Below are positions 23,601 to 34,920 of a stretch of DNA of 64,000 bases, piece after piece. Source of the stretch: Clitopilus passeckerianus (Eukaryota > Basidiomycota > Agaricomycetes > Agaricales > Entolomataceae); the NCBI GenBank assembly GCA_944990035.1, contig CALYLX010000061.1, positions 124,001 through 188,000 on the forward strand. The letters run 5' to 3'. A model generated the notes under the pieces. The model was given only the letters and a program-made list of their open reading frames with translations, did no database searches and was not told where the DNA came from. The position numbers and the translations under genes were made by a program. Position 1 is the stretch's first letter; each line of letters starts with the position of its first letter.

Positions 23601-24212
23601 TCACACTCTATCCGTGTGTTGGAGAACAGTATGCTTATCATGATGAATCTTCTATGTCACTGGAAAATCGATGTCAACTCTCGAGACAGCAATGGAAGGA
23701 CCGTTCTGACCCAAATTGCCTGCTCGCCATGGGTATTCGGAGGCCGCAAGGCGAGTTATGCCCAGGATGTTCTAAGCACGACCTGGGAGAGGCACAAGGA
23801 GAGGCACCAAGTCGAGATTAACGCCAAGGATCATCACGGCCGCACCCCACTTTCGTATGCCTGCCAATATGCCGATGAACCCCTGGTAGCACTTCTACTC
23901 CGGAAGTCTTCTATCGATGTCAACGTTCAAGACTCACGAGGGCGAACACCACTGTCTTGGGCTGTATGCGGCTTGTCCCTTTCTTCTCATAAATCGGCAC
24001 CCAAACGAGACCGGCAACATCCGTTGAAAATGGCAGATCCCCCGGCCCCGGAAGTCGAAGCCAAGAAACTCGTTGCATTGCTACTCGAACGGGAAGGGCT
24101 GGATGTCAATCTGGCCGATGAGAAGGGTAGAACGCCTGTATGGTTTGCATCTCGAATTGGGTACCGTCGCATCGTCACGGTGCGAATGTTACAACCCAAA
24201 GGAGGTGTATAA
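20602..24212 (+). CDS. NACHT-ankyrin STAND NTPase (fungal NLR-like), apparently disrupted
   Basis: Pieces of one protein lie in order: LWFLESWQFQAF and ILWCHGM (about 20666-20748); after an intron, PGVGKTVIA, the Walker A loop; then SLAINFLRENLP, Walker B TIVLDALDEY, LLVTSR, and winged-helix-like segments (exons about 20860-21449, 21500-21843, 21897 on). Many ankyrin repeats follow to 24212, for example GRTPLALAALRGNEEVL and GRTPLSYACQ. Fungal proteins of this type are linked to non-self recognition and programmed cell death. Two breaks appear. The strong donor after the Walker A exon (20819) joins out of frame to the only sensible acceptor (20859). Near 23065-23090 the ankyrin reading shifts frame with no intron to explain it. 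A pseudogene, sequencing errors or unusual splicing are all possible. The true N-terminus is unresolved. Confidence 0.75.
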
Positions 24213-25509
24213 TAGACCCACGTTTTCAGTCTCTCCAGCACAGATGTGATGGAAGGGTTACCTTGGAGTACAACGGCGGTGGCTGCTTTCTTGGCCGGAT
24301 GACAGACTTCAACTTGTTTTTCGTTTCATTTTGATTCACTTTTTGAGAGGGTTTGTCGGTCTTCACTGCTGTAGTTGTAGGATCTGCGCAAACATTGTGA
24401 TGTCAAGAGAGGATATCACTGGAGCCAGACCCAATTCCCAAGCGGAGGAGGCAGATTATAGCCTGGGTGCGGACATTGGACGAAGCAGGCCTAAATCTGC
24501 ACCTTCGTTCATTAAAGAGACTCTTTGCTAGTGCGGCGGTGCTACGCGCGTTGAAATTTGACTTTCTCAAGAGCAACATTAACATCACTTCGGATATGCG
24601 AGAGCTACTGTAGGTTCGAATCCCATGCAAGTAATTGAAGAGTTACAGCCACTTGGTTACTGTTTTGTGTTTTTAGTATCCCTGTTTCCAGTAGCTAGGC
24701 CAGATCTTCGAGTGATCAGTAGGATGGCTCCACTGGCACAGCACCACTGGCCGTAAACTAGCGGCTACTAGTAAATCCTTCCTGGCGTGGTTGTAGATTG
24801 GGACACATGCTCTGTCCTCGACTCTATATTGTGGGATCACTAAATGTGCACCTGAACTAACTTCCAGGTTCGGATCGAGACGTAAAATTGACCACTGTAC
24901 TAGGCTTTAGACAGTTTGTACGGTACGTCTGTCGCCGATACGCCTGATTTTGCCGCGATTTCAATAAAAAAGGTTCTGTATCTTCTTCCCCACGTTGTAT
25001 CACCCCCAGAGTTACACAAAGTATTTCCAGCATGCTAATTAGTCTATTGAGCCTCACAAAGGAGAGGGTCAGCCGGAGGAGAGACAAAATAATGACTGAT
25101 TTATTTTGGGCGTCCAAATGATCGTTTGAACCCTGTACATTATAATGTCTCTGGTAATGGGCGGACAGGCAATCCAACATGTCAGTCTCGATCCGTTCAG
25201 TAATTGATGGACGGGCCGAGTTTGATTTCAGTTCCTCTGGTTTCTCAAAGCCCGTCCGCCCGCCCCCTGCCAGGAGCCCTACGTCGCGACGGCATCGGAC
25301 AGGTTTTGCTGCATGGATCTCATAAAAGCAGTCATACTATTTTGAAGGCTGAAATGGATCGTCCTATGATGACTTAGACCGGCTGAGCATATCTATGTTC
25401 CTGGGCAGCTGATCCTTCAACATGTGGTTCTTTGGTTCATATCGAGAGATATATGTGGAGATCTCCTGATATCTTTCCGTCCCCATCCCCCCACCTCTCA
25501 GAGCCTTGA
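24213..25509. other. Gene-free stretch
   Basis: No coding feature is supported. A B-box-like GGTTCGAATCCC lies at about 24612-24623, another possible tRNA-like relic. The end is presumably the promoter of the ThDP enzyme gene. Confidence 0.35.
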
Positions 25510-27768
25510 ATGCCTTTCGAGTTTCCGCCACCACTGTACACAACCTCCTCTCTATTCCTCCTTTCCCTTACCAACGCAGGAATCACACACCTCTTCGTAA
25601 ACTGGGGATCCGATCATCCTGGGCTATTGGAGGATCTACAGAGGCAGAGAGTTGACTATTTCAAACATGTAACCGCCTCAAAAGCAAGGGGACCCAAAAC
25701 GAAACCCCAGATAATAACCTGCCCGAACGAAATGGTTGCGCTCTCCGCAGCACAGGGGTACGCTCAAATCCTGGGCAAACCGGCGGTTGTGATAGTGCAT
25801 GTAGATGTAGGAACACAGGCATTGGCGGGAGCAGTGCATAATGTGGATCGGGCGAGGGTACCGGTGATTGTGTACGCTGGGGCGTCACCTGTGGGGAGTT
25901 TCGGGGAGGCGGAAAAGGGGACGAGGAATGAATGGATAATGTGGTTACAGGGTATGTTTCTTCCTCTGACAAGTTTCGCACTGAAATTCGTCCTAACTCA
26001 TCCGAATAGATATTCCAGACCAACCAGCTATTGTCCGACAGTACATGCGGCACACGGTACAGATTGAGTCACCATTGGTGACACCAAATGTGGTTAGAAG
26101 GGCTATGCAAATTGCGTGTTCTGCACCCAGGGGACCAGTGTATTTGTGGGCGAGGAGAGAAGTTATGGAGGCTGAGGTGGGAGGGGAAGCTATGCAGAAG
26201 GAGAGGAAGAACGTAGGGAGGAATATGGCACCGGTCGAACCTGCCGGGTTGAGTCCAAGAGGTATGCGTTTATGAGGCACTCTTGACATAAGTCTAATTG
26301 AAACTGATTCGATGTGTCTTCTAGTTTTGAAATCGCTAACACAAGCCCTTCTCGTGTCTGGCTCGCCGCTCATCCTCACATCCTCCCTGGGAACTAACAC
26401 TCGTGCTGTCCCTCTACTCTCCAAACTCGCTACCATGCTCGCAATTCCGGTGGTTCAGGTGTGCCCCAGTGCAGTGAACATAGGCTTCGACCACCCCTGC
26501 TGTTTGGGTATTACATACCTGGCTCCCGGAACTCATTCACCTCTACTCAAGAGTGCGGATCTGATCGTTGTATTGGATTGCTTGCTTCCGTGGATTCCGA
26601 ACAATGATCAACCAGGGAAAGATGCAAAGGTGTATTGGATGGATAGTGGGGATGTCCTGGGGAGGACACAGGGGAATAGACATTTGGGGGAGGTGCTTGA
26701 AGGGGAGGTGCTTATGGTGCAGGCGGATGGGGAGGTTTTATTGGAGCAGATCGTCGAAGAGTTGTTGAGAGTGGAACCAGCGTTGGACGTAGGCAGTGGA
26801 GAGGAAGGAACAGAAGGTTCTGCAGTGACGAAGAGGAGAGATGAGAGGATGAAGACTATTAAAAAAGAACATGAGAAGGTGATCGAGGGGTTAATCGAGA
26901 TCGAAACGACGCACCCTCCCGGTGCAGATTCTCAGCCTCTTTTGGTGCCCAAGATTCTTGCTACACTGAGGACTACATTGGCCTCGTATAATGGCAACTC
27001 CTCGGCTACGCCGTCATCAACGGCGAAGAAGGGTCTGCAAGTGCTCTACTTGAACGAGTCCATCTCGAACTACCCCCTAACTTGGAACCATTTACGACCT
27101 ACTAGAGCGGGGGAGATGATCACGAGTGGAGGTAGCTCGTTAGGGTGGGCATTGGGCGCGGCCGTTGGTGCTAGTATTGCTGGCGAGGTAATGGAGGATG
27201 CTGGCGAGCAGAAGCCATGGGATATCATCGTTCTCCTGGTCGGTGATGGGAGTTTCTTGTTTGGCGTGCCCGGGAGTGCGTATTGGATGGCTAGGCGGTA
27301 TAACACTGTGGGTTTCTCGATCTTCAACTGGAACATAGGACCTTGACTGAGTTTTTTTTATGACGATAGCCATTCCTCACGCTAATACTCAACAACACTG
27401 GCTGGAAATCCCCACGCAACTCGATGGCGGCTGTATACCCCGTTGGGCACGGAGCGAAACTTACAAGTAGATCCGGGAATGGAGATACGTTGAGTGTTGG
27501 GTTCGGGCCGAGGGGACCTGATTATGTGGGGTTGGCGAGGGCTGCTAGCGGAGGTGATGAGGAATTGACGGCAAGCCAGGGTGGCGGGGGAAGGGAGGGG
27601 TGGTGTTGGGGGAGGAGGATTGGTGGCGGTGAGACGGAAGTGAAAAGCGAAGGGAAATCTTCCAAGAACGTGATGGTAGAGTTGGAGGAGGCGATGAGAG
27701 GTGCGGTTAAGGCTGTTGTGGAGGAGGGGAGATGTGCAGTTTTGGATTGCTTGATTGAGAGGGTTTGA
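25510..27768 (+). CDS. Thiamine-diphosphate-dependent enzyme, acetolactate synthase / benzoylformate decarboxylase-like
   Basis: Four exons (25510-25951, 26010-26261, 26325-27307, 27370-27768) encode 691 residues. The N-terminal pyrimidine-binding domain has the conserved glutamate in CPNEMVALSAAQGYAQ, which normally activates the ThDP cofactor. A central domain follows (SLGTNTRAVPLLSKLA, PSAVNIGFDHP). The C-terminal domain carries the ThDP/metal motif: VGDGSFLFGVPGSAYW, then about 25 residues later LILNNTGWKSPRN. The enzyme probably cleaves or joins C-C bonds of 2-keto acids or 2-hydroxyacyl compounds. The substrate cannot be told, and the anabolic branched-chain acetolactate synthase is unlikely given the divergent middle and the lack of a mitochondrial leader. 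An acidic, Glu-rich insert (about residues 400-440) and a Gly/Glu-rich loop near the end are unusual. It converges with a dehydrogenase gene. Confidence 0.85.
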
Positions 27769-27972
27769 GTACTGCATGGTTCTGCTCACCACCAACTTAG
27801 TGTAAAAATGGGATGTAAGGGCAAGTTAGTATCGACTCCTCAGTGCATGATCCTCTCTATGTAACAAGTGTGATCAAACTATTCAGATAAATAAACCTGT
27901 ATATTCACTCCCTATATATTCCTAAAAACCCGTAATTTACAAACATCTTAACCAACCCCCTGCCACTCTAGT

Positions 27973-29053
27973 TCAGAGCCAGGTCTTATCGCCATATTGA
28001 GACAAGAACTCTCCATTGTCCTTCTCCGTGGCGTTCGCGAGGACGAGAAGCAGTCTGCGAGCACTCTCCTCGGCGCTGAGCATAGCTCCATTCCAGTCCG
28101 GCTGTGCACGCTTGTAGGATGTGAACATTACTCCAAAGGCTTGCATTTGCTCAGGGCCCACTGTCAGCGAGTTAGTATCACAAAGATGTGTTTAATCTAG
28201 CTCTAGAACTCACAGGCGAAGGCCCCATTCTCGTTCGACATGGTCGGACCAGGACTGGTACTGAAGAATACGAAACCGTCTTTTCCGTACTGAGCAGCGT
28301 ATTTAGCGATTGCGAGGTTGGAAGCAGCTTTGGAGATAGAGTATGGTGAAATTAGGGCGAGTTGAGTGGCTTTGGTGAGTTGGATGTCTGCAACCGCTGA
28401 GCTGATGGTTGCAACTTTCTTGATGGATCCTTGCTTGAGAAGAGGGAGGAATGCGTTTATGGCGTGGATTGTTCCGATGCAGTTGGTTTCGAACTGCAGG
28501 GTTGTTAAAAAGAAGTTTCATGGAGCGATGAGGCATCGGGTACTCACATTCTGTCGGATTTCATCAGCCAACGCATCTTGGTCGTCGCTGTATCACTTCA
28601 TGTCAGTTAATCATTGAACAGAATGAGGCGACATACTAGGCATCTAGAGTGAGGTGCATCTTCCCAAAATCGATGAACGCGGCGTTGTTGATGAGGACAT
28701 CGAGAGATCCACCGGTGATGCTTGACACCTCCTCAGCAGCTTTCTAAAACGGTCGTGAGCACGCATTCTGTGAACCAGAAAGAGACTCTGGCATACCTTC
28801 AAGGCAACATGATCGGTAATATTTGCTTCGAAAATATGGACGTTTGACTGTGTCTCCTTCAAAGCCTTGAGCCTGGTTGCCGTGGACGCACTTCTGACGA
28901 GGCCAAAAACAATATTGCTAGGATCTTGAGCGAGTTGACGCACAAATTCGACCTAGTAGGTACCAAGGAATGAGGTCACAATTACACTTTTCAAGCAAGG
29001 AGAAAGCGTACCCCAATACCGCGAGATGCGCCTGTTACAACGTAGGAGGGCAT
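27973..29053 (-). CDS. Short-chain dehydrogenase/reductase (SDR)
   Basis: Six exons on the minus strand (29012-29053, 28797-28952, 28637-28743, 28548-28587, 28214-28493, 27973-28160) give 270 residues, the classical SDR size. The cofactor motif TGASRGIG starts at about residue 7, split by the first intron directly after it. LDVLINNAA is the conserved NNAG-type motif, SSA supplies the catalytic Ser, and YSISK is the Y-x3-K catalytic pair. SDRs oxidise or reduce alcohols and ketones with NAD(P)H. A TTTAAATA element (minus-strand TATTTAAA) lies about 70 bases upstream. It lies tail to tail with the ThDP enzyme, but nothing shows that the two share a pathway. All splice phases close. Confidence 0.9.
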
Positions 29054-29121
29054 GGTCAAGTTGCTGAGAAGTCGGAGAACGTTGGCTCTTCTGATGTTGA
29101 AGAATACATTGAATGTAACCT

Positions 29122-29129
29122 TTAAATAC
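29122..29129 (-). promoter_or_regulatory. TATA-like element of SDR gene
   Basis: TATTTAAA on the minus strand, about 70-75 bases before the ATG at 29053, suits a core promoter element for the dehydrogenase. Confidence 0.45.
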
Positions 29130-30422
29130 TCAGACAAAGCCGCACAGACCTACGAAAAGCCGTTCTTGATAAACCAATAGACAAAGATTATTCATACGAA
29201 GCCGGTTCCGTTGAAGCTGCAAGAGCCAATAGCTGAGTTCTTTGACGAATGTGTATTCGATCGCTAGTAGAGCCGGGCTCTAGGTGATGGCTTTCATGAT
29301 TTTGATTGAGTTTCGGATGATGAGCCGTCTAGGTTCTCAAGACAAGCTAGAGTGGACCCCAAAGTTTCTGATATATGGGGAGGCTCACCGTTCGTGGGTC
29401 TCTCGTACCCGCTACCATATTGACTGTAATAGTTTGCCGAGTGTACGTAGATGAACGAGCCGTTTATCTTCTAGAGTAAACCGTACTGCGCAATTCGGCA
29501 TCCATGTACGTATACCACGGCGGCTGCTCTCTGGCACTGTTGAGTAGCCGAGCAGTATTTGCCCGCAGGATTCCAGGAAACCGTCGAGGAGACGTGAGTT
29601 CGAAGTGGGTGAGTTTAAGAGCAATAACGTTTTCCAACTAGAACCCAAGCCATAGTCAAGACCAAAAAGCTTGGTTCGAGGATGCGCATATGTGGATTCA
29701 TCCGCTCAGGCTTCGAGACCAAGGCATATTTGAGCCGAAGCCGGTTGGTTTTCCGAGATTGTGAGTATGACCATTGTTCAAAGGATCATGATGGATTTGG
29801 CTCAGGGTCCAGAATACTCGGCAATTACAGGCAGGAGGACAAAGCTGACCAAACGAACGGCCATTTGCCTTCTCACCTCCTCCTCAAGTTCAAGCTTCAA
29901 ATTTTCAAAGGTCGAGACGTCGAGCTCTTTACCATTGCAAATCGAGCTACCCAACATCCTTTGAGTGCCAATACCAATCTCCGAGCCGACCAGTACTGAG
30001 CCGAACCTGACTCCAAATGTCATTATCGGCAACAAAGTTTCTGGGCACCATCGTTAGCCCGTGGCATTCCACTCGACGTCTCGATATTCAATCTTGACTT
30101 CAAAAAACCTCAAGGAGCGCTCTTAGCCTAGGAAAGCGCCGCCACATATGTTTGCGTGGCCTCGAATGCTTCTGTATGGCGGGTGAACCTCGACCGAACA
30201 TCCCAGAGCCCCACCTTACAGAAGCGGCATCGTCCTACAACATTTCAATCCTGCCCAGTGCCTCCAGAAACAGCAAGTACTATACAGCAGCGGAGTACCA
30301 ACCTATCAGTTCCCTCTCGAATGGAACATAAAACGAAGCAGTCAGCCCAGATCCCTCTTCATCCCTCTTCCTTCACGAACCGTCACGAACATACACGGTC
30401 ATTACTAGTCTCTCTTTCCACA
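29130..30422. other. Divergent intergenic region
   Basis: Lies between the SDR gene (-) and the membrane protein gene (+), so it should hold both promoters. The frame open at 30156 upstream of the membrane protein is not supported as coding; its residues show no family match. No repeats or RNA genes were recognised. Confidence 0.35.
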
Positions 30423-32581
30423 ATGCCCAAGAATAACCCTACTTCGCTCTTTGCTTTAATCCCGGTCTTGACCGCTGTACTTTTCTCTCCTATCCCTGTT
30501 AATCATCCTTATAATGCGACGGTGGCTGTCGGCCCTCCTCTTCCGCCAGAGGTTGTGCTTCCCGTTCCTACATTCGCCAGCGTCAGCGCAGCCTTCTCAA
30601 CCCCACTGGCTGTCGTCGCGGATGTCAAGCATGCCCAGGCTGCCCAGGTTGTTCCAGATATCCTCGTCAGGCCCTTGCTCGAAACCATCGCTCTCCCTCC
30701 TCCAGGACCTGAGATCTTCAACACTACCGACAGCATTGGAGTTAATTATATCTCCGCTCAGCCCATCGAAATTAATGCCCGTCGCTCGGTCCTGGATATG
30801 GATATGGTATTGGAACACCTCCGAGAAAATCGTGTCGCATACGCCATCGGAGTCCCCCTCTTCTTCCTACCTGTCCTCTGGATCAGTTTCTGCATCTGGT
30901 GTTTCGTCAAGCGGTCAGCACCATACATTGCCTACTACCTCGTCAAAGAAACCGTCAAAGGCCTTCAAGATTGCCCACCCTTCGTCGCTGCCATTTTCTT
31001 GCTACAGTCCATCCTTCCGCCTTCACGCACCGCGTCGGAATACATGGCGGAACGCAAGTCCTTCTGGTTCGGCCTTGAAACCGGGATTGAATACGGCGTT
31101 TGCGTCCTCACGGTGGGTTCATGGCTAGACGAAACATATTTGGGCTCCTCCCATGGGAAATTCATTGTGATTTTGGCTGGTTTCTGGGGACTGGCGGGCT
31201 TCCTTAAGGGTTGTGGTTGGACGAGCGATTATCGTCCCTCCTATTCTGTTGCCTGTTAGTACGGTATCTCTTACAGCATTCTTGAGGCTGACCTTGTTAC
31301 AGATCAGACCACCGGGCGTGATCAGGATTCTGGTGGGGACTCGCCAAGCACGGGCAGTGTTACTCGTAAGTGCTCGGTCATATATACTCTTGAACCGCCA
31401 TTGACACTTCTTTAGTTCAAGATTCGATCATGCGGGACCATGAGATACTAGACGACGAAAACCTCAAGAAGATTTCCTACACCCGCCTTGCTGCTCAAAA
31501 TTCCCTCGGCCGAAACTCTAAGCAAGGACTCAAGAACTCCTCACCTAGGGCCCAAATTCAAGCATCTGACTATGACGCGGACGCAGAGACCGACTCCGAC
31601 TCCGATAGGACCGATAGCGAGACGCTTGAGGACCCCGTTGCTCATTCCTCCCCCAAGCAATCCACTCGCGAGCCCTTGACCGCAAAGGGCTTCGTTCCCG
31701 CCAGTATTAAAGGAGGACAACGTAGAGGAGCTGCCCGCCCTTTGGTCACCTCGCCCGTCCAGGATAAGAAGGACAGGCCTAGGATCCATCCTTCCGTCAG
31801 AGATATCATCGGTGCTGCTCTCTATGACAAACTCGAGAACAGGCAATTCGGTCACGCTCCTAGCACCTCAGCCTCACTTCCTTCCGATGCAGTCTTCACC
31901 TCTGGTCCCGCCCCTGCTCAGCCCTCCGGTACACCTTCCACTGCTGACTCGGATTACCTTCTCCCGCCAGCCAGGACACCCAAACATTCCCGATACACTT
32001 CCACCCCTCGCGGTGCAGAGGTCGAGACAAGCCCCCTGGGGCCCACTCTCTCTGCGTTGGATATACCCAACATGCCCGAGGCGGAAAGTTTGCTCATGAT
32101 TGACGATGTCCTCCTTCATCCTCTCATCTCTCCTGCTGGATCATTTCTCTCCATCCCACCCAGTCCCGCCAACAGCGTTGCAGACGAGTTGAACGCGACA
32201 TTTGACCTATCCCGTGAGTGGGAGCCTTATGGGGGAGTGAACCAGTTCGTCGTGACCGTTCAGGAAAAGGCAGCGGAATCTGAAGTTGTGGACGCGTCAG
32301 CTATGAAGGGCGGGCATCACGTTAACCTTACTCTGGGAGGCGGGACATTCGAGAATGAGGATGGTGTGGAGACTTGTACGAGGTTACCTTTGGGACAACC
32401 GAGGTCGGCGGTGTTGGATAAGATTGATGCGAGACTGGCTCAGATCGGTGTTCGCACCAGCTCCAGCACCCCAACTGAGAAGAGGCATGCGGCTGTTCCT
32501 TCGCTTCGTGGTATTCAGAGGATGAAGGATTTTAGGTGGCCCAACAAAGGTTCCTTTCTCGGAGACGTGGCTGAAGAGTAG
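30423..32581 (+). CDS. Unrecognised membrane protein with long disordered acidic tail
   Basis: Three exons (30423-31254, 31303-31365, 31416-32581) give 686 residues. I do not recognise the family. Seen directly: a hydrophobic, possibly signal-like N-terminus; a Pro/Val-rich extracellular-like segment; a strong membrane helix near residues 140-165 (GVPLFFLPVLWISFCIWC); and further hydrophobic segments (PPFVAAIFLLQSILPP, YGVCVLTVGSWL, FIVILAGFWGLAGFL). After the junctions comes about 400 residues of low-complexity sequence rich in Ser, Pro, Asp and Thr with DADAETDSDSD and many SP/TP sites, a likely phosphorylated cytosolic tail. The tail also holds a short conserved-looking segment, HPSVRDIIGAALYDKLE. 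All phases close. It is probably a lineage-specific fungal protein. Confidence 0.7.
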
Positions 32582-32637
32582 TGTTTTTCTTTTGATTTCA
32601 AGATCTGGATTTATTTTGCCCATATATTAGCTTATTT

Positions 32638-32885
32638 GTCTTTCATGGAACTGTAGGACTGTTACGACGCATGGTTTTCTTATCTTTATTGCGTATTTAT
32701 TCTTTCTCTTATCTCTTACGACGTTTACGACTACAATAGTTTCTCATAGTATAACTCTGCCTTTTCATGGACCTACAATGCTCGTACGACCCACGATATT
32801 CTTATTATTATCTATAGACTCTTTCTCTTGTTTCTTACGACTTTAACGACTATTGAGACATACAATAGTTTCTTCTACTTACAAT
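32638..32885. repeat. Two diverged tandem copies of a ~120-base AT-rich unit
   Basis: Copy A (about 32638-32756) and copy B (about 32760-32885) share ordered blocks: TTTCATGGA, TACGACSCA, TTCTTAT, CTTTCTCTT, TCTTACGACKTTWACGACT and TACAATAGTTTCT. They differ by point changes and small indels. The arrangement is consistent with one old tandem duplication in the region downstream of the gene. Confidence 0.6.
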
Positions 32886-33710
32886 ACACTTGAAGTGATT
32901 TCTCCTGTAACAACTTGGTCGTAAGATGAGGCCCAAAATAAATATGTAGGCATCTTGTAAGCGACACGGAGCATTGCCAATATTCAGGATTGTGGTTCAG
33001 TTCTTCGCCGTTACTTGCCCCCCAGGATATTGGATAACATCGAGCGAGCGTTGTCTATTACTCCCGACCTTACGGTATATTGACATAAAGCACGTACAAG
33101 CGGGAATCAAAACAGACGCTTCGTTTAGTGCTTCGTTATAACCCAGCACTCGCTTCTCCGGGAGCATTCTCGCAATTAGACCTTCTCGCAGCTATTTTAA
33201 CCTTTGGAGTCAACTGCGGTTCCTTAGTCTATGTATTTATTTCTCCCGAACTACGACACAAATCGTATTTTTTTCGTGGCTGCAGTGGAATTCTAACCAC
33301 TTTAGACTCGGAGAGTTAAGTGACTTTAGTCTCGTCAAATGCCCGAGCTCCCCACGGAAGCAAACGACCCAGGCCCACCTCCCTTCTAACCGTTCCTTGA
33401 AAACCGCACTTTATACCGCCGATTGACTAGCCGACGCTGGAGTCGAAGACCCAAAGCAATTCGCGAAGCTTGGAAGTCGTTTCAAGTACATTTCCAGGGG
33501 TCAACCCACCCCGTTCTTCTCAAAAACCGGCTGTTCCTTTTCTTTTCTCCAGGTCGTTTCAGGGCGCGCCGAACCTCGTTGTACCAATTTTTTAGGCGGA
33601 AGAAGCTTCTATGCGCACCTCGTGTCTTACGAACGTGAGCAAGCTCCAAGTATCTAAATCAGGAGAAGGAGTTACCGGATTGGATCGTCCCGCTCCAAGA
33701 GGGTCTAGAA

Positions 33711-33718
33711 TATAAAAA
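33711..33718 (+). promoter_or_regulatory. TATA box of KRE9-like gene 1
   Basis: TATAAAAA lies 86 bases before the ATG at 33797, a normal place for a fungal TATA element. Confidence 0.6.
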
Positions 33719-33796
33719 GCTCAGTGGTTTTGGGACTTTCAAAGTAACGAACACTCAGTACTCCCTCCTTCATAGTCCTACCTCTCCACCGGCACA

Positions 33797-34441
33797 ATGC
33801 ACAGTTTCTTCCTTGCTTTCCGACTTTTTGCACTCTTTATCCTCGTGAACACTGCGCGTTCGGTGCCAGTTGCGGAGAAAGAGCTGCTCATCTATAATCC
33901 TCGTATCATTTCTCCGAAGAAAGGCATGACCTGGCGCTCTGGGACTACACATGAAGTGACTTGGGGTGAGTGCTAGCGTCCCAAGATACCCATAGTAGAC
34001 GGAGCGCTAACCATTCATTTATGATGCCAGAAACGTCTGATATCCCTCATTACCTCAGGAATTCGAAAGGGCGAATTCTGCTGGGTCATGACGGGAATGG
34101 GAGCGAGAATCTGGATATAGGTGAGCGAATTGCAATCATCGTTCAAAATTAGGGCTAACTGTATTATTTCCTATCAGAGCACCCCCTTGCGATGGGCTTC
34201 CCTCTCGCAGTAGGTCGTGTCACTGTGACTGTGCCGAAGTCAGCTAAACCTCGCGGTGATTATTTCATAGTTTGTAGGTTGTATCTCCAATTTGTGGAAT
34301 ATTGCTTACCATAATTCATGCATTCAACAGTATTCGGTGACTCTGTATGTATTCATCCTGTCAGTCTTAGGTTGCACCGCGCTTACAATAACCAAACTTT
34401 AGGGAAATACTTCACAAAGGTTCAAGATCGTGAAGAACTAA
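33797..34441 (+). CDS. KRE9/KNH-like small secreted protein (copy 1)
   Basis: Five exons (33797-33965, 34031-34120, 34178-34273, 34331-34344, 34403-34441) encode 135 residues. A signal peptide of about 22 residues is followed by one Ser-Thr-rich/KRE9-like domain: IISPKKGMTWRSGTTHEVTW, GRILLGH, HPLAMGFPLAVGRVTVTVP, GDYFIVLFGDSGNTSQRF. The domain belongs to the family of yeast Kre9/Knh1, which are needed for beta-1,6-glucan in the wall, but in basidiomycetes most members are small secreted or GPI-anchored proteins of unknown role. There is no Ser/Thr tail or GPI signal. Exon 4 is only 14 nt. Three paralogues lie in this window, at 41.5, 59.1 and 60.5 kb, all minus strand, with matching intron positions apart from a 2-nt offset of the first. 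Confidence 0.85.
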
Positions 34442-34920
34442 AGAATTTTTTGAGCGCCGATACATCCCGTTCATTCATTCCGTCAACCCTTCAGTGCTAT
34501 GGACGCTTCTCCCTCATACCTTTACATCGCATTTACATTGCTCTTTTAATTTTGTGTCTTGACCGGCTTTCTGGCTTCTTCCCCGCATAGTACGGGTAGC
34601 ATTAATATGACTGATTCTTTGAGCAACATAGTGACATTGGACCAACTCGAGATCCAACTCACCTCGAGATCATGGCAGGAAAGTCAAAACCCAAAACCGT
34701 CGGACCGAGCCCGAGTGCCTGATCGGCCGACGCGTGGGCCGTGGCGGTGTCGCTGTGCTTACACCTGTATACCAACAGCCTGGCAATTTTGCTCAATTCA
34801 TTGCCTTTCCCGAAAGTTAGCCGAGCACACTGTACACCAGCTCACAGCACCCTTTGGCCTTTGCCAGTACAAAAGGTCTCTTGTTTCGCTAAAATCACCG
34901 CACCTTATTTCCCTATCAAT
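34442..34920. other. Intergenic, probable GGC1 promoter
   Basis: Holds the 3' flank of KRE9-like copy 1 and the upstream region of the carrier gene. An open frame at 34559-35068 overlaps the carrier start in another frame and is regarded as a shadow. Confidence 0.35.

Larger units (their letters stand above)
32582..33796. other. Intergenic region with a diverged tandem duplication
   Basis: AT-rich 3' flank of the membrane protein gene, then the promoter of a KRE9-like gene. A roughly 120-base unit occurs twice at 32638-32885 (listed separately). The remainder has only short, domain-free open frames. Confidence 0.4.

Noticed and set aside
30156..30422. N-terminal extension of the membrane protein (89 residues upstream of ATG 30423)
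   Set aside because: The extension has no hydrophobic or conserved character. ATG 30423 directly precedes the hydrophobic segment and lies in a better start context (ACAATGCCC).
31541..32119. Minus-strand and alternative plus-strand frames opposite the acidic tail of the membrane protein
   Set aside because: Explained by codon bias of the plus-strand reading, which joins in phase to the membrane exons.
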